Part shown: positions 9,167 through 16,664 of the stretch, one piece after another
How positions within the stretch are numbered: the stretch's first letter is position 1
Layout of the letters: every line of letters starts with the position of its first letter
Assembly: GCA_016763475.1 (NCBI GenBank)
Contig: JAESTV010000210.1
Span: 1-44,216 of the forward strand
Source of the DNA: Roseicyclus sp.
GTDB lineage: Bacteria > Pseudomonadota > Alphaproteobacteria > Rhodobacterales > Rhodobacteraceae
DNA: 44,216 nucleotides
Direction of reading: 5' to 3'
Made by a program: the position numbers and the translations under genes
The notes under the pieces: model-generated
The model's database searches: none
The model's input: only the letters and a program-made list of their open reading frames with translations
Told to the model about the DNA's origin: nothing

Positions 9167-9882
9167 ATCTCACCACCCGACACGCTGAGCGCGTGGCCGT
9201 TGATTGATCGCGCGGCGTCGGAGGCGAGCCAAAGGGCAGTTGCTGCCACCTCCGCCGGGTCAATCAGGCGGCCTTGCGGGTTGCCTGAAACCACCATTTT
9301 GGTGGCACGCTCGCGGTTCACCTCAAAACGGCCCATGACCCCGGTGATCGCGGCCTCCGCCATTTCGGTATCAACGAAACCGGGGCAGATTGCGTTGCAG
9401 GTCAGCTCCTTTTTGGCGACTTCCTTCGCCAGGCTGCGCACCAGCCCCAACACCCCGTGTTTCGCCGCCGCATACGCCGCAATATTTGAGCCACCCTGGA
9501 GGGCGGCGGTGGAGGCGATGGCGATCAGGCGGCCACCTTGGGGCATGTCGCGCAGGGCTTCCCGAAAGGTCAGGAACGTGCCGGTCAGGTTCACCGCCAG
9601 GGTGGCGTTCCATTGGGCAAGTGTGGTGTCGGCAACCTTTGTTGCGGTGCCCGCACCGGCATTGGCGATGACAACATCAAACTCCTGCTCAAACAGCGCC
9701 GCAACGGAGGCTTCATCCGTCACGTCCGCCGTACGCACAGTGATGTCGTGGCCCCGCGCGGTCTCCTCAAGCGGTGCCAGGCGGCGCCCGGCGATGGTCA
9801 CGCCATGGCCTGCCCCGGCGAAACAATGGGCAATTGCGCGCCCAATGCCGGTGCCACCGCCGGTTACAAGAACGCGCTTCAT
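9163..9882 (-). CDS. Short-chain dehydrogenase/reductase
   Basis: 239 aa classical SDR. It has an N-terminal Rossmann motif VTGGGTGIGRAIA, the NAG motif in VIANAGAG, serine in IASTAALQGG, the catalytic YAAAKHG (Tyr near residue 137) and a C-terminal [13 protein letters not shown]. The start overlaps the stop of the upstream monooxygenase/reductase gene by 4 bp. It probably oxidises a hydroxyacyl-CoA or reduces the keto group of the product of 2-aminobenzoyl-CoA monooxygenase/reductase. Cofactor preference is unclear; GRRLAPLE after the second strand carries an arginine that could favour NADP(H). Confidence 0.9.
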   Translation of the reverse strand: MKRVLVTGGGTGIGRAIAHCFAGAGHGVTIAGRRLAPLEETARGHDITVRTADVTDEASVAALFEQEFDVVIANAGAGTATKVADTTLAQWNATLAVNLTGTFLTFREALRDMPQGGRLIAIASTAALQGGSNIAAYAAAKHGVLGLVRSLAKEVAKKELTCNAICPGFVDTEMAEAAITGVMGRFEVNRERATKMVVSGNPQGRLIDPAEVAATALWLASDAARSINGHALSVSGGEI

Positions 9883-12197
9883 GGGCGGATCACCTCTGCG
9901 TCCTTGTCAGCCAATCGCCACGCCTGATCGCGCCCGGGAAGGTACGGGAGCGGCCAATCCTCTGCGCCACGATCACCGATCTTGGTGGCTTCATGTAACG
10001 TCCAATACGGATCACTCAGATGGGGCCGCCCGACAGCAACCAGATCAGCCCGGCCCGCCATCAGGATCGAGTTGGCGTGATCCGCCTCGAATATATTGCC
10101 GACGGCCATGGTCGGAATGCCGCCCTCATTGCGGATCCGGTCCGAGAATGGGGTTTGGAACATCCGGCCATAGACGGGATCGGCCTCGGTGCTGGTTTGC
10201 CCGGTAGATACGTCGATCAGATCAGCGCCTGCGCCATGGAAGGCCTTTGCGATTTCCACCGCCTCACCCGGCGTCACGCCGGCATCACCAACCCAATCAT
10301 TGGCCGATATCCGCACCGACATCGGCTTGCCTGAGGGCCAGACCGCACGCATGGCCGCGAAGACCTCCAGCGGATAACGCAGGCGGTTCTCCAGATTGCC
10401 GCCATAGGCGTCAGTGCGGATGTTGGAGGTTGGGGAGATGAAGGATGACAGCAGATAGCCATGGGCCGCGTGCATCTCGATCATGTCGAAGTGCGCGCGG
10501 TTGGCCATTTGCGCCGAGGCCACAAATTGCGCCTTCACCCGCGCCATTTCGTCGAGGGTGATCTCGCGCGGTGTGGCGTTGTCCTTGGACCATGGGATCG
10601 CCGAGGCGCTGACGGTTTCCCAATTGTTGCTGGTCAGGGGCGCGTCCATCACCCCCCACCCCACCTGGGTGGAGCCTTTGCGGCCGGAATGGCCGATCTG
10701 GCAGCAGATTTTGGCGTCAGTTTCAGTATGGACGAAATTGGTGAGGCGCGCCCAGGCGGTCTCATGGTCCGGCGCATAAAGACCGGGGCAGCCGGGGGTG
10801 ATACGGGCCTCGGGTGAAACGCAGGTCATCTCGGTGAAAACCAGCCCTGCGCCACCTTTCGCACGTTCGCCGTAGTGGATCAGATGCCAATCAGTTGGCG
10901 CGCCGTCTACGGCTTTGTACTGTGCCATGGGGCTGACAACGATGCGGTTCTTCAGGTCCATTTCGCGCATTGAATATGGTGCGAACATTGGCGCGCGCAC
11001 AGGGGCGCACACGGGGGCAGATGATGGCGCCCCGTCAGGCTTTCCGGCGCCAGTCATGAACCATGTCTCAGCAGACGCGAGCCACTCCGCATCCCGCTCC
11101 CGCAGGTTTTCGTGGCTGATCCGTTGGCTGCGCGTAAGCATGGAGTAGTTCAGTTGCACCGGGTCAAGGTGCAGATAACGCTCCACATTCTCGAACCATT
11201 CCATGGAGTTCCGGGCCGCCGATTGCAAACGCAGAACCTCCAGACGCCGCTCATCCTGGTACCGGGTGAAAGCGGCTTCCAGGGTTGGTTCGGTAGTGAC
11301 ATATTCGGCCAGCGCAATTGCGGATTCAAACGCCAGTTTGGTTCCTGATCCGATTGAAAAATGTGCCGTGGCACTGGCATCGCCCAAAAGCACCACATTG
11401 CCGTGGTGCCAGGTCTCACACAGCACCCGCGGGAACCGAATCCAGGCCGAGCCCCGGATATGGTTGGCGTTTGTCATCAGAGCATGGCCGCCCAGATGTT
11501 TGGCGAATATCCGTTCACAAATTGCGATCGACTCGGCCTGAGCCATGTCCGCAAAGCCAAACCCGTCAAACGTGGTCTGGGAGCATTCCACGATGAACGT
11601 CGCCGTCTCATCATCAAATTGGTAGGCATGGGCCCAGATCCAGCCGTGTTCGGTGTCTTCAAAAATGAAGGTGAACGCGTCGGCGAAGGTTTGCTTGGTG
11701 CCAAGCCAGACAAACTGGCACAGACGTTCATCGACATCCGGTTGAAAGGTGTCGGCGTAAAGCGCGCGGGTTGGTGAATTCAACCCATCACAGGCAACAA
11801 CCAGATCATAATCGGCGCGGTAATCTTCGGCACTTCCGGCCTCGGTCTCGAACCGAAGATCAACCCCAAGTGAGCGCGCCCGGTCTTGCAGCAGCAAAAG
11901 CAGCGCCTTGCGACCGATCCCACAGAAGCCGTGGCCGGACGACACAATCCGCTGGCCGTCTTTGACCAGCGCGACATCGTCCCAATAGGCGAAATGGCTC
12001 CGGATCGCTTCAGCGGATACCGGATCGTTAGCGGCGAGGTTGTCCAGCGACTCATCCGACAGCACCACACCCCAACCAAACGTATCATCGGCGCGGTGGC
12101 GCTCAATCACGCAAACCTCAGCAGACGGGTCGCGCAGCTTCATGGATATCGCAAAATAGAGGCCCGCAGGCCCACCGCCCAAACACACAATCCGCAT
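9879..12197 (-). CDS. 2-aminobenzoyl-CoA monooxygenase/reductase (fused FAD monooxygenase and OYE-type reductase)
   Basis: 772 aa two-domain flavoenzyme. Residues about 1-370 are a group A flavin monooxygenase (IVCLGGGPAGLYFAI, VACDGLNSPTR, VVLLGDASATAHF). A proline/alanine-rich linker (APVCAPVRAPMFAP) follows, and residues about 405-765 are an old-yellow-enzyme NADH:flavin oxidoreductase (VVSPMAQY, HAAHGYLLSSFISP, AVGRPHLSDPYW). This fusion is known for aerobic anthranilate degradation, where it hydroxylates and then reduces the ring of 2-aminobenzoyl-CoA. Salicylyl-CoA 5-hydroxylases share the monooxygenase part, but the kynurenine context favours anthranilate. The ATG at 12197 is preferred over GTG 12203 because AGGGGG lies five bases upstream of it and would overlap the GTG. 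First gene of the operon. Confidence 0.92.
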   Translation of the reverse strand: MRIVCLGGGPAGLYFAISMKLRDPSAEVCVIERHRADDTFGWGVVLSDESLDNLAANDPVSAEAIRSHFAYWDDVALVKDGQRIVSSGHGFCGIGRKALLLLLQDRARSLGVDLRFETEAGSAEDYRADYDLVVACDGLNSPTRALYADTFQPDVDERLCQFVWLGTKQTFADAFTFIFEDTEHGWIWAHAYQFDDETATFIVECSQTTFDGFGFADMAQAESIAICERIFAKHLGGHALMTNANHIRGSAWIRFPRVLCETWHHGNVVLLGDASATAHFSIGSGTKLAFESAIALAEYVTTEPTLEAAFTRYQDERRLEVLRLQSAARNSMEWFENVERYLHLDPVQLNYSMLTRSQRISHENLRERDAEWLASAETWFMTGAGKPDGAPSSAPVCAPVRAPMFAPYSMREMDLKNRIVVSPMAQYKAVDGAPTDWHLIHYGERAKGGAGLVFTEMTCVSPEARITPGCPGLYAPDHETAWARLTNFVHTETDAKICCQIGHSGRKGSTQVGWGVMDAPLTSNNWETVSASAIPWSKDNATPREITLDEMARVKAQFVASAQMANRAHFDMIEMHAAHGYLLSSFISPTSNIRTDAYGGNLENRLRYPLEVFAAMRAVWPSGKPMSVRISANDWVGDAGVTPGEAVEIAKAFHGAGADLIDVSTGQTSTEADPVYGRMFQTPFSDRIRNEGGIPTMAVGNIFEADHANSILMAGRADLVAVGRPHLSDPYWTLHEATKIGDRGAEDWPLPYLPGRDQAWRLADKDAEVIRP

Positions 12198-12244
12198 CAA
12201 CACCCCCTTTGATTGTGGTGATGATCGCAGGTTTGGAATTTATC

Positions 12245-12268
12245 TCAAGCCTAAAGTTTCAGGCTTGA
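12245..12268 (-). promoter_or_regulatory. Candidate MarR operator / promoter of the anthranilate-kynurenine operon
   Basis: A perfect 8-bp inverted repeat, TCAAGCCT..AGGCTTGA with an 8-base centre, lies in the 76-base gap between the Rieske gene stop and the first gene of the operon. On the minus strand one arm overlaps a possible -35 (TTGAGA), with a poor -10-like ATCATC 17 bases further. A dyad of this size over a promoter suits a MarR dimer, and a marR gene is in the operon. A weak terminator for the Rieske gene is the alternative; no U tract follows. Confidence 0.55.
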
Positions 12269-12273
12269 AGTAT

Positions 12274-12645
12274 TTAGGGTGCGCCGATCTTCAACTGGTC
12301 CCCGGACACAACCACCGGCACCGGGTCCAACGCGCAGCCCTGCCCATGCCCATCCACGCCCGCGCCGGTGCAGGCATCAAATCCGGCATCATGGTTGGAA
12401 CACCGCAGCACCCCGCCGTCAGCAGACAGGATATTTTCGGACCGCCAGTCAAGCGGCAGAAACTGGTGCGGACAGGCGTTCACATAAGCCCGCAGGCCGT
12501 CACCTGACGCCACAAGGATCAGGGGGAAGCCATTGAGGTCAAAGCTTTTCACGCCGGTTTGCGGGACGTCAGCTGCTGGACAGATAACGGTGCCGGGCGC
12601 TGGCGCATTTGGGAAGGTTGTCCAGGCGGTGTGGTTCATCTCCAT
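12274..12645 (-). CDS. Small Rieske [2Fe-2S] protein
   Basis: 123 aa single-domain Rieske protein with no signal peptide. Cluster ligands are Cys58 and His60 in ACPHQF and Cys82 and His85 in CSNHDAGF; the longer spacing and the CSNH box resemble NirD/nitrite-reductase-small-subunit and Rieske-ferredoxin types. The track ORF begins at 12837, but the ATG at 12645 overlaps the stop of the upstream metal permease by one base (TGATG), so it belongs to the metal-transport operon. Its partner is not evident: it could be a ferredoxin for an oxygenase or a redox helper for metal uptake. It is not part of the anthranilate operon by spacing, although it lies just upstream of it. Confidence 0.88.
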   Translation of the reverse strand: MEMNHTAWTTFPNAPAPGTVICPAADVPQTGVKSFDLNGFPLILVASGDGLRAYVNACPHQFLPLDWRSENILSADGGVLRCSNHDAGFDACTGAGVDGHGQGCALDPVPVVVSGDQLKIGAP

Positions 12646-13571
12646 CACCCCCCAGCCGCCACGCCAACCCGACCGCGCGCCGGGCCAAACAGACAGGTGA
12701 GGCCCAGGATCGCCCCGGAAACCGCCGCCACCATTCCAGCCGCTGATACGGAACTGGCAGCCCCGATCCAGATCGGTCCATACCCTGCCAATACATAGCC
12801 GAGGATCGCCGATAGCACTGCAAACAGCAGGCTCCACGCCACCTGGATACCAAGGCGGTTGGTCATCAGGCGGGCAGCGGCAGGTGGGCAGATGAACATG
12901 GCAATGACGATAATCGACCCCACCGCATCAAAAGCCGCAACGGCAGCGGCGGCGGCAGCTGTCACCAGCCCAAGGCCGATCAGGTTTACCGGCAGGCCCA
13001 TGGCGCGGGCAAAGCCTTCATCAAAACTCGCAAGCTTCAAAGGCCGCCAGAAGATCATTGTGAGCAACCCGATGATCGCGGCAATAAGAGCCATACGCGG
13101 CAACTCTTCCGGAAGGTGAGCCAGCGCCACGGGGTCAAGTAATGAGCCCCAGCCATCAGCGCGCAACCAGATAAGCTGCTCCAGATTACCCATCAGAGCG
13201 TGCTCCACATCAAGGTGGACAGAGGATGTGTCCGATTGCTCCAGCAACAAGACGCCACCTGCAAACATTGAGGTGAAAACAACACCCATGGCGGCACCGG
13301 GTTCGATCTTGCCAACCCGGCGGACGACCTCGATCAAGACCACCGCAACCAGCGCCGCCCCAGCCGCACCAAGCAACATCGGCCCGGTTGTCACCACACC
13401 AGTGATAAGGAACGCCACAACGATGCCGGGCAAAACCACGTGAGATATCGCGTCGCCGATCAGTGCCTGACGGCGCAGGATCAGAAAGTTGCCGGGCAAC
13501 GCGCAGGCCACCGCAGCGAAAATGCCGATCAGGATCGGCGTCAGCGAGAACTGGACAAATTCGGCCCCCAT
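12645..13571 (-). CDS. Metal ABC transporter permease, second subunit (SitD/ZnuB family)
   Basis: 308 aa ABC-3 family inner-membrane protein with about eight or nine hydrophobic segments. LPGNFLILRRQALIGDAISHVVLPGIVVAF near the N-terminus is a family signature, and FDEGFARAMGLPVN is the coupling-helix region that contacts the ATPase. The start directly follows the stop of the first permease with no gap. Two different permeases in one operon fit SitC/SitD or TroC/TroD manganese/iron systems rather than the usual single-permease ZnuABC. Confidence 0.9.
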   Translation of the reverse strand: MGAEFVQFSLTPILIGIFAAVACALPGNFLILRRQALIGDAISHVVLPGIVVAFLITGVVTTGPMLLGAAGAALVAVVLIEVVRRVGKIEPGAAMGVVFTSMFAGGVLLLEQSDTSSVHLDVEHALMGNLEQLIWLRADGWGSLLDPVALAHLPEELPRMALIAAIIGLLTMIFWRPLKLASFDEGFARAMGLPVNLIGLGLVTAAAAAAVAAFDAVGSIIVIAMFICPPAAARLMTNRLGIQVAWSLLFAVLSAILGYVLAGYGPIWIGAASSVSAAGMVAAVSGAILGLTCLFGPARGRVGVAAGG

Positions 13572-14777
13572 CTACACCCCCTCCGCTGCTGGCAATCCGG
13601 CATCAAATTGCGCGATCTCATCGCGGGTGAAGACCTCGTCTATCGGGGTAAGGCCATCATATCGCCCAATCAGGGCGGTGTCGTGGTGCAAGCGGCGGGC
13701 GATCGACCAGCGCCGCTCGTCACGGGCAACCCTGGTGCTGGCGATGCCACCTTTGTCGGTGGCGACACCATCAGCCCGCATCAGGCCTTCACGCCGCAGA
13801 ATCCTGAGGGTCAGTGGATCGTGAACAGGCTCGGAGCGGCTAAGCGCCAACAGGCCCTGGCGGCGATGCACCCGCGCCTGAAATGCACGCCGCGCCAGGA
13901 TGGACGCCAAGACGCCACGGGCCGGAGCAAACAGCAATGACAGCGAAAACAGCCCGGCAGAGATCAGCACAATGATTGGCCCGGTCGGCAAATCAGGTGC
14001 AGAGGCAGACAGCGCCGCCCCCACCCAACCGGACACCGCGCCGATCACACCTGCCGCCCACACAACGGTTTCGGCCCGCTCCGACCAGAACCGCGCGGTG
14101 ACAGGGGGGATAATCAACAAGGCCACAATCAGGATCAGGCCCACCAGTTTGAGGCCAATCACCGTGACAGCCAACACCAGCCCCACCATCGCCAGATCAA
14201 CGCGGCGCACATTCATCCCGCGCGCTGCCGCAAATCCGGGATCAAACGCCACCATCGTCATTGGCCGGCGCAGCAGCCAGATGATGGCGACAACAGCCGC
14301 CCCGCCGCCCGCGATCAGGACCGCATCCTGAAACAACATACCGGCGGTGGACCCAAGCAAGAAACCCTCAAGCCCCGCCTGCCGCCCCTGGCTCATGGAT
14401 TGGATGATGGTGAGCAGCACAATGCCGATGCCAAAGAACACAGACAGGATTGCGCCGATGGCGGCGTCTTCGGACAGGCGGGTGCGGCGCACCATCCATT
14501 CCACCCCCAACAGCCCCAACCAAGCCGTAATGGCAGACCCCAGAAGCAGCCCCGGAAGACTGCGCCCGTCACCGCCAAGGGCCACCATGACGATAAACGC
14601 CAGACCAACCCCCGGCAGAGTTGCGTGGGCGACGGCATCTGACACCAGCGCGCGTTTGCGCAGGAACAGAAAGCTGCCGCCAGCACCCGCAGCAAAGCCC
14701 AACAGCGCCGCGCCCAACGCCACCAACGCAGCGTTATACCCGGCTTGCAGAAAAAGAGCGTTCAGGAACGTTGCCAT
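13572..14777 (-). CDS. Metal ABC transporter permease with C-terminal winged-helix-like extension (SitC/TroC type)
   Basis: 401 aa. The first about 290 residues are an ABC-3 permease (GSFLFLRKRALVSDAVAHATLPGVGLAF; coupling segment FDPGFAAARGMNVRR). The last about 100 residues (from RRQGLLALSRSEPVHDPLTLRILRREGLM) are soluble and look like the winged-helix/iron-dependent-repressor-like tail known on some TroC/MntC-type permeases. It starts immediately after the ATPase stop. The extension is intact and in frame, so it is not a read-through artefact. Its role is not established; regulation of the transporter by cytoplasmic metal is a guess. Confidence 0.88.
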   Translation of the reverse strand: MATFLNALFLQAGYNAALVALGAALLGFAAGAGGSFLFLRKRALVSDAVAHATLPGVGLAFIVMVALGGDGRSLPGLLLGSAITAWLGLLGVEWMVRRTRLSEDAAIGAILSVFFGIGIVLLTIIQSMSQGRQAGLEGFLLGSTAGMLFQDAVLIAGGGAAVVAIIWLLRRPMTMVAFDPGFAAARGMNVRRVDLAMVGLVLAVTVIGLKLVGLILIVALLIIPPVTARFWSERAETVVWAAGVIGAVSGWVGAALSASAPDLPTGPIIVLISAGLFSLSLLFAPARGVLASILARRAFQARVHRRQGLLALSRSEPVHDPLTLRILRREGLMRADGVATDKGGIASTRVARDERRWSIARRLHHDTALIGRYDGLTPIDEVFTRDEIAQFDAGLPAAEGV

Positions 14778-15572
14778 CTAGGTGCCCACCAATGCCAAAC
14801 CCTCGATCTGGAGGGCACCAAGGCGGCCACCATAGGTCTCGGACAGGGTGTCGGCGGTGAAAGCCGTGGCAATCGGGCCTTCGGCAATGCGGCGCAAGTT
14901 CACCAGTAAAACATGGTCGAAATAGGCGGACACAGTGCTGAGATCATGGTGCACGGCAACAACGCTGCGCCCCTCAGCTTTCAGGGATTTCAGAACCTCG
15001 ATAATCGCGGCTTCGGTTGCGGCATCAACACCTGCGAATGGCTCATCCAGGAGAAACAGATCGGCATCCTGCGCCAGCGCGCGGGCCAGAAAAACCCGCT
15101 GTTGCTGGCCGCCAGATAGCTGCCCGATCTGACGATCCGCAAAGTCGGCCATGCCGACACGGTCCAGACAGGCCCGCGCGCGGGCCCTGTGCGCGCCGCT
15201 GATCCGCCGCCAAAGGCCGATCTGACCGTAAAGGCCCATCAGCACCACATCAATTGCAGTTGTCGGAAAGTCCCAGTCCACGCTGGCGCGTTGGGGTACA
15301 TAGGCGATCCGGTCGCGGGCACGATTCACGTCGTGGCCAAAAATTGTGACCTCCCCCGAGACCCGCGGAATCAGGCCAAGCGCTGCCTTGAGGAACGTGG
15401 ATTTACCCGCCCCGTTAGGGCCAACAATGGCTGACATCGCCCCCGCCGGGAAGCTGGCATCAAGCGAAAACAGCGCCGGTTTCTCGCCGTAAGATACAGT
15501 TAAGCCACGCACAGCCAAGGGGCTTGCGGGATCAAGTGTGGCGGGTGATGTGACCACGTGCAGGTCGCTCAT
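14778..15572 (-). CDS. Metal ABC transporter ATP-binding protein (SitB/ZnuC family)
   Basis: 264 aa ATPase. Walker A is GPNGAGKST (residues 51-59), the signature is QLSGGQQQRVFLARAL, Walker B is ADLFLLDEPFAG and the switch histidine is in VVAVHHDLSTV. The segment IAYVPQRASVDWDFPTTAIDVVLMGLYG is typical of manganese/zinc importer ATPases. The ATG overlaps the binding-protein stop by 4 bp and the stop abuts the next permease start. Confidence 0.93.
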   Translation of the reverse strand: MSDLHVVTSPATLDPASPLAVRGLTVSYGEKPALFSLDASFPAGAMSAIVGPNGAGKSTFLKAALGLIPRVSGEVTIFGHDVNRARDRIAYVPQRASVDWDFPTTAIDVVLMGLYGQIGLWRRISGAHRARARACLDRVGMADFADRQIGQLSGGQQQRVFLARALAQDADLFLLDEPFAGVDAATEAAIIEVLKSLKAEGRSVVAVHHDLSTVSAYFDHVLLVNLRRIAEGPIATAFTADTLSETYGGRLGALQIEGLALVGT

Positions 15573-16525
15573 TGTAACAATCCTTGCATCCCACCATCGG
15601 GCACATCGCCGCCAAGGGCACGTGCAATCGTGGTGACGTTATGGTCAATCATCCCAATCCAGGTGCCTTCATAGGTGCCGTCCGGCCCCATCGCGTCTGA
15701 ATACAACTCGCCGCCGATGACCACCTCATGACCACGTGCCGCCGCCCCTTCGATGAGCGCGCGGATGTTGCGATCCGAGACCGAGCTTTCGACAAAAACC
15801 GCATGAATATTTCGCGCAACAAGCATATCCACCAACGCGCCCATCCGTTGCAGGCCAGCCTCGGATTCCGTGGACATCCCCTGGATACCAATGACCTCAA
15901 TGCCATATGCTGCTCCAAAATAGCGGAAAGCATCGTGGGCGGTCAGCAACACACGAGAGCCATCGGGCACACTGGACAGGACCTCGTGTGAATAGGTGAT
16001 CAACCCGTCGATCTCAGTTTGAAGGCTGGCCGCATTGGCGGCAAACACATCCGCAGAGGTCGGCATTGCTTCGGATAACACACCTTCAATGCGCTGCACC
16101 ACATCAGCCCAAATTGCGGGGTCCATCCAGACATGTGGATCAAAAAGATCCGGATACGCCTCGGACCCCAACAACAGATCGCGCGAAAGGGATTCGGCCA
16201 CCGGAACCACAGTGTTGGTCTCTGCCAGCTCCAGCAAGAACCCCTCCATCTGCGATTCCAGATACAGGCCGTGCCACAAGACAAGATCTGCCCGCGCCGT
16301 GGCCACAATGTCAGATCTGGTCTGGCGGTAGGAGTGTGGGTCCACCCCTGCCCCCATAAGCGCCTGAACCTGCACCAATTCCCCGCCGATTTGGCGTGCA
16401 GCGTCAGCGATCATGCCGGTGGTGGCCACGATGCTAACCGGTTCGATGCTAACCGGTTCATTGGCCTGCGCCGTCGCGGGCAACAGGGTCGCTGTTAGGG
16501 CAAGGGTCGCAAAGGCGCGTTTCAT
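15569..16525 (-). CDS. Periplasmic Mn/Fe-type metal-binding protein (SitA/MntA/TroA family)
   Basis: 318 aa cluster A-I solute-binding protein with a signal peptide (MKRAFATLALTATLLPATAQA). Likely metal ligands are His in GAGVDPHSY, His in DPHVWMDP, Glu in VESSVSD and Asp in MIDHNV. No histidine-rich loop is present, and TYEGTWIGMIDHNV resembles manganese/iron rather than zinc binders. The ATG at 16525 gives a clean signal peptide with GGAG eight bases upstream. The track start at 16552 (MDVPDGDQY...) would put acidic residues in front of the signal peptide, yet it also has a Shine-Dalgarno sequence because of a tandem duplication. A 15-bp repeat duplicates EPVSI just after the cleavage site. 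Confidence 0.92.
   Translation of the reverse strand: MKRAFATLALTATLLPATAQANEPVSIEPVSIVATTGMIADAARQIGGELVQVQALMGAGVDPHSYRQTRSDIVATARADLVLWHGLYLESQMEGFLLELAETNTVVPVAESLSRDLLLGSEAYPDLFDPHVWMDPAIWADVVQRIEGVLSEAMPTSADVFAANAASLQTEIDGLITYSHEVLSSVPDGSRVLLTAHDAFRYFGAAYGIEVIGIQGMSTESEAGLQRMGALVDMLVARNIHAVFVESSVSDRNIRALIEGAAARGHEVVIGGELYSDAMGPDGTYEGTWIGMIDHNVTTIARALGGDVPDGGMQGLLQ
16429..16458. repeat. 15-bp perfect tandem duplication in the sitA-like gene
   Basis: Two adjacent copies of CGATGCTAACCGGTT. The duplication is in frame and repeats the peptide EPVSI at the mature N-terminus. It is probably a recent slippage or misalignment event with no effect on the fold. Confidence 0.9.
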
Positions 16526-16530
16526 GTATT

Positions 16531-16582
16531 GATCTCCATCAGGGACGTCCATTGGGGATCTCCATCAAGGACGTCCGATGGA
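16531..16582. repeat. 26-bp tandem duplication covering the ribosome-binding site of the sitA-like gene
   Basis: Two units start at 16531 and 16557. Their first 20 bases, GATCTCCATCAGGGACGTCC and GATCTCCATCAAGGACGTCC, differ at one position. Each unit carries a GGAGATC Shine-Dalgarno on the minus strand, one serving the ATG at 16525 and the other an in-frame ATG at 16552. Confidence 0.88.
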
Positions 16583-16586
16583 TGGT

Positions 16587-16638
16587 TATATGAGAGTCAT
16601 TCGCAAAAGATCAAGGCAATTGCGAATGAGTTGCAATA
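16587..16638 (-). promoter_or_regulatory. Promoter with two Fur/Mur-like boxes for the metal transporter
   Basis: Two 15-bp 7-1-7 elements, TGAGAGTCATTCGCA (16591-16605) and TGCGAATGAGTTGCA (16621-16635), share TGCGAATGA in opposite orientation with centres 30 bp apart. They resemble Fur-family boxes (TGAnAATnATTnTCA). On the minus strand TTGATC, 18 bp, TATAAC forms a plausible promoter with the first box in its spacer. Mur or another manganese-responsive Fur-family repressor is the likely regulator, given the transporter class. Confidence 0.72.
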
Positions 16639-16664
16639 GCGCGACTTTGCCGTTTCAGACAGAG

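Noticed and set aside
9200-10207. 335-residue plus-strand ORF over the SDR gene
   Set aside because: Shadow of the SDR and monooxygenase frames; low-complexity Ala/Arg/Pro/Ser composition.
12645-16525. Metal transporter as ZnuABC (zinc)
   Set aside because: Two permeases, no His-rich loop in the binding protein, and Mn/Fe-type ligand segments favour a manganese/iron system.
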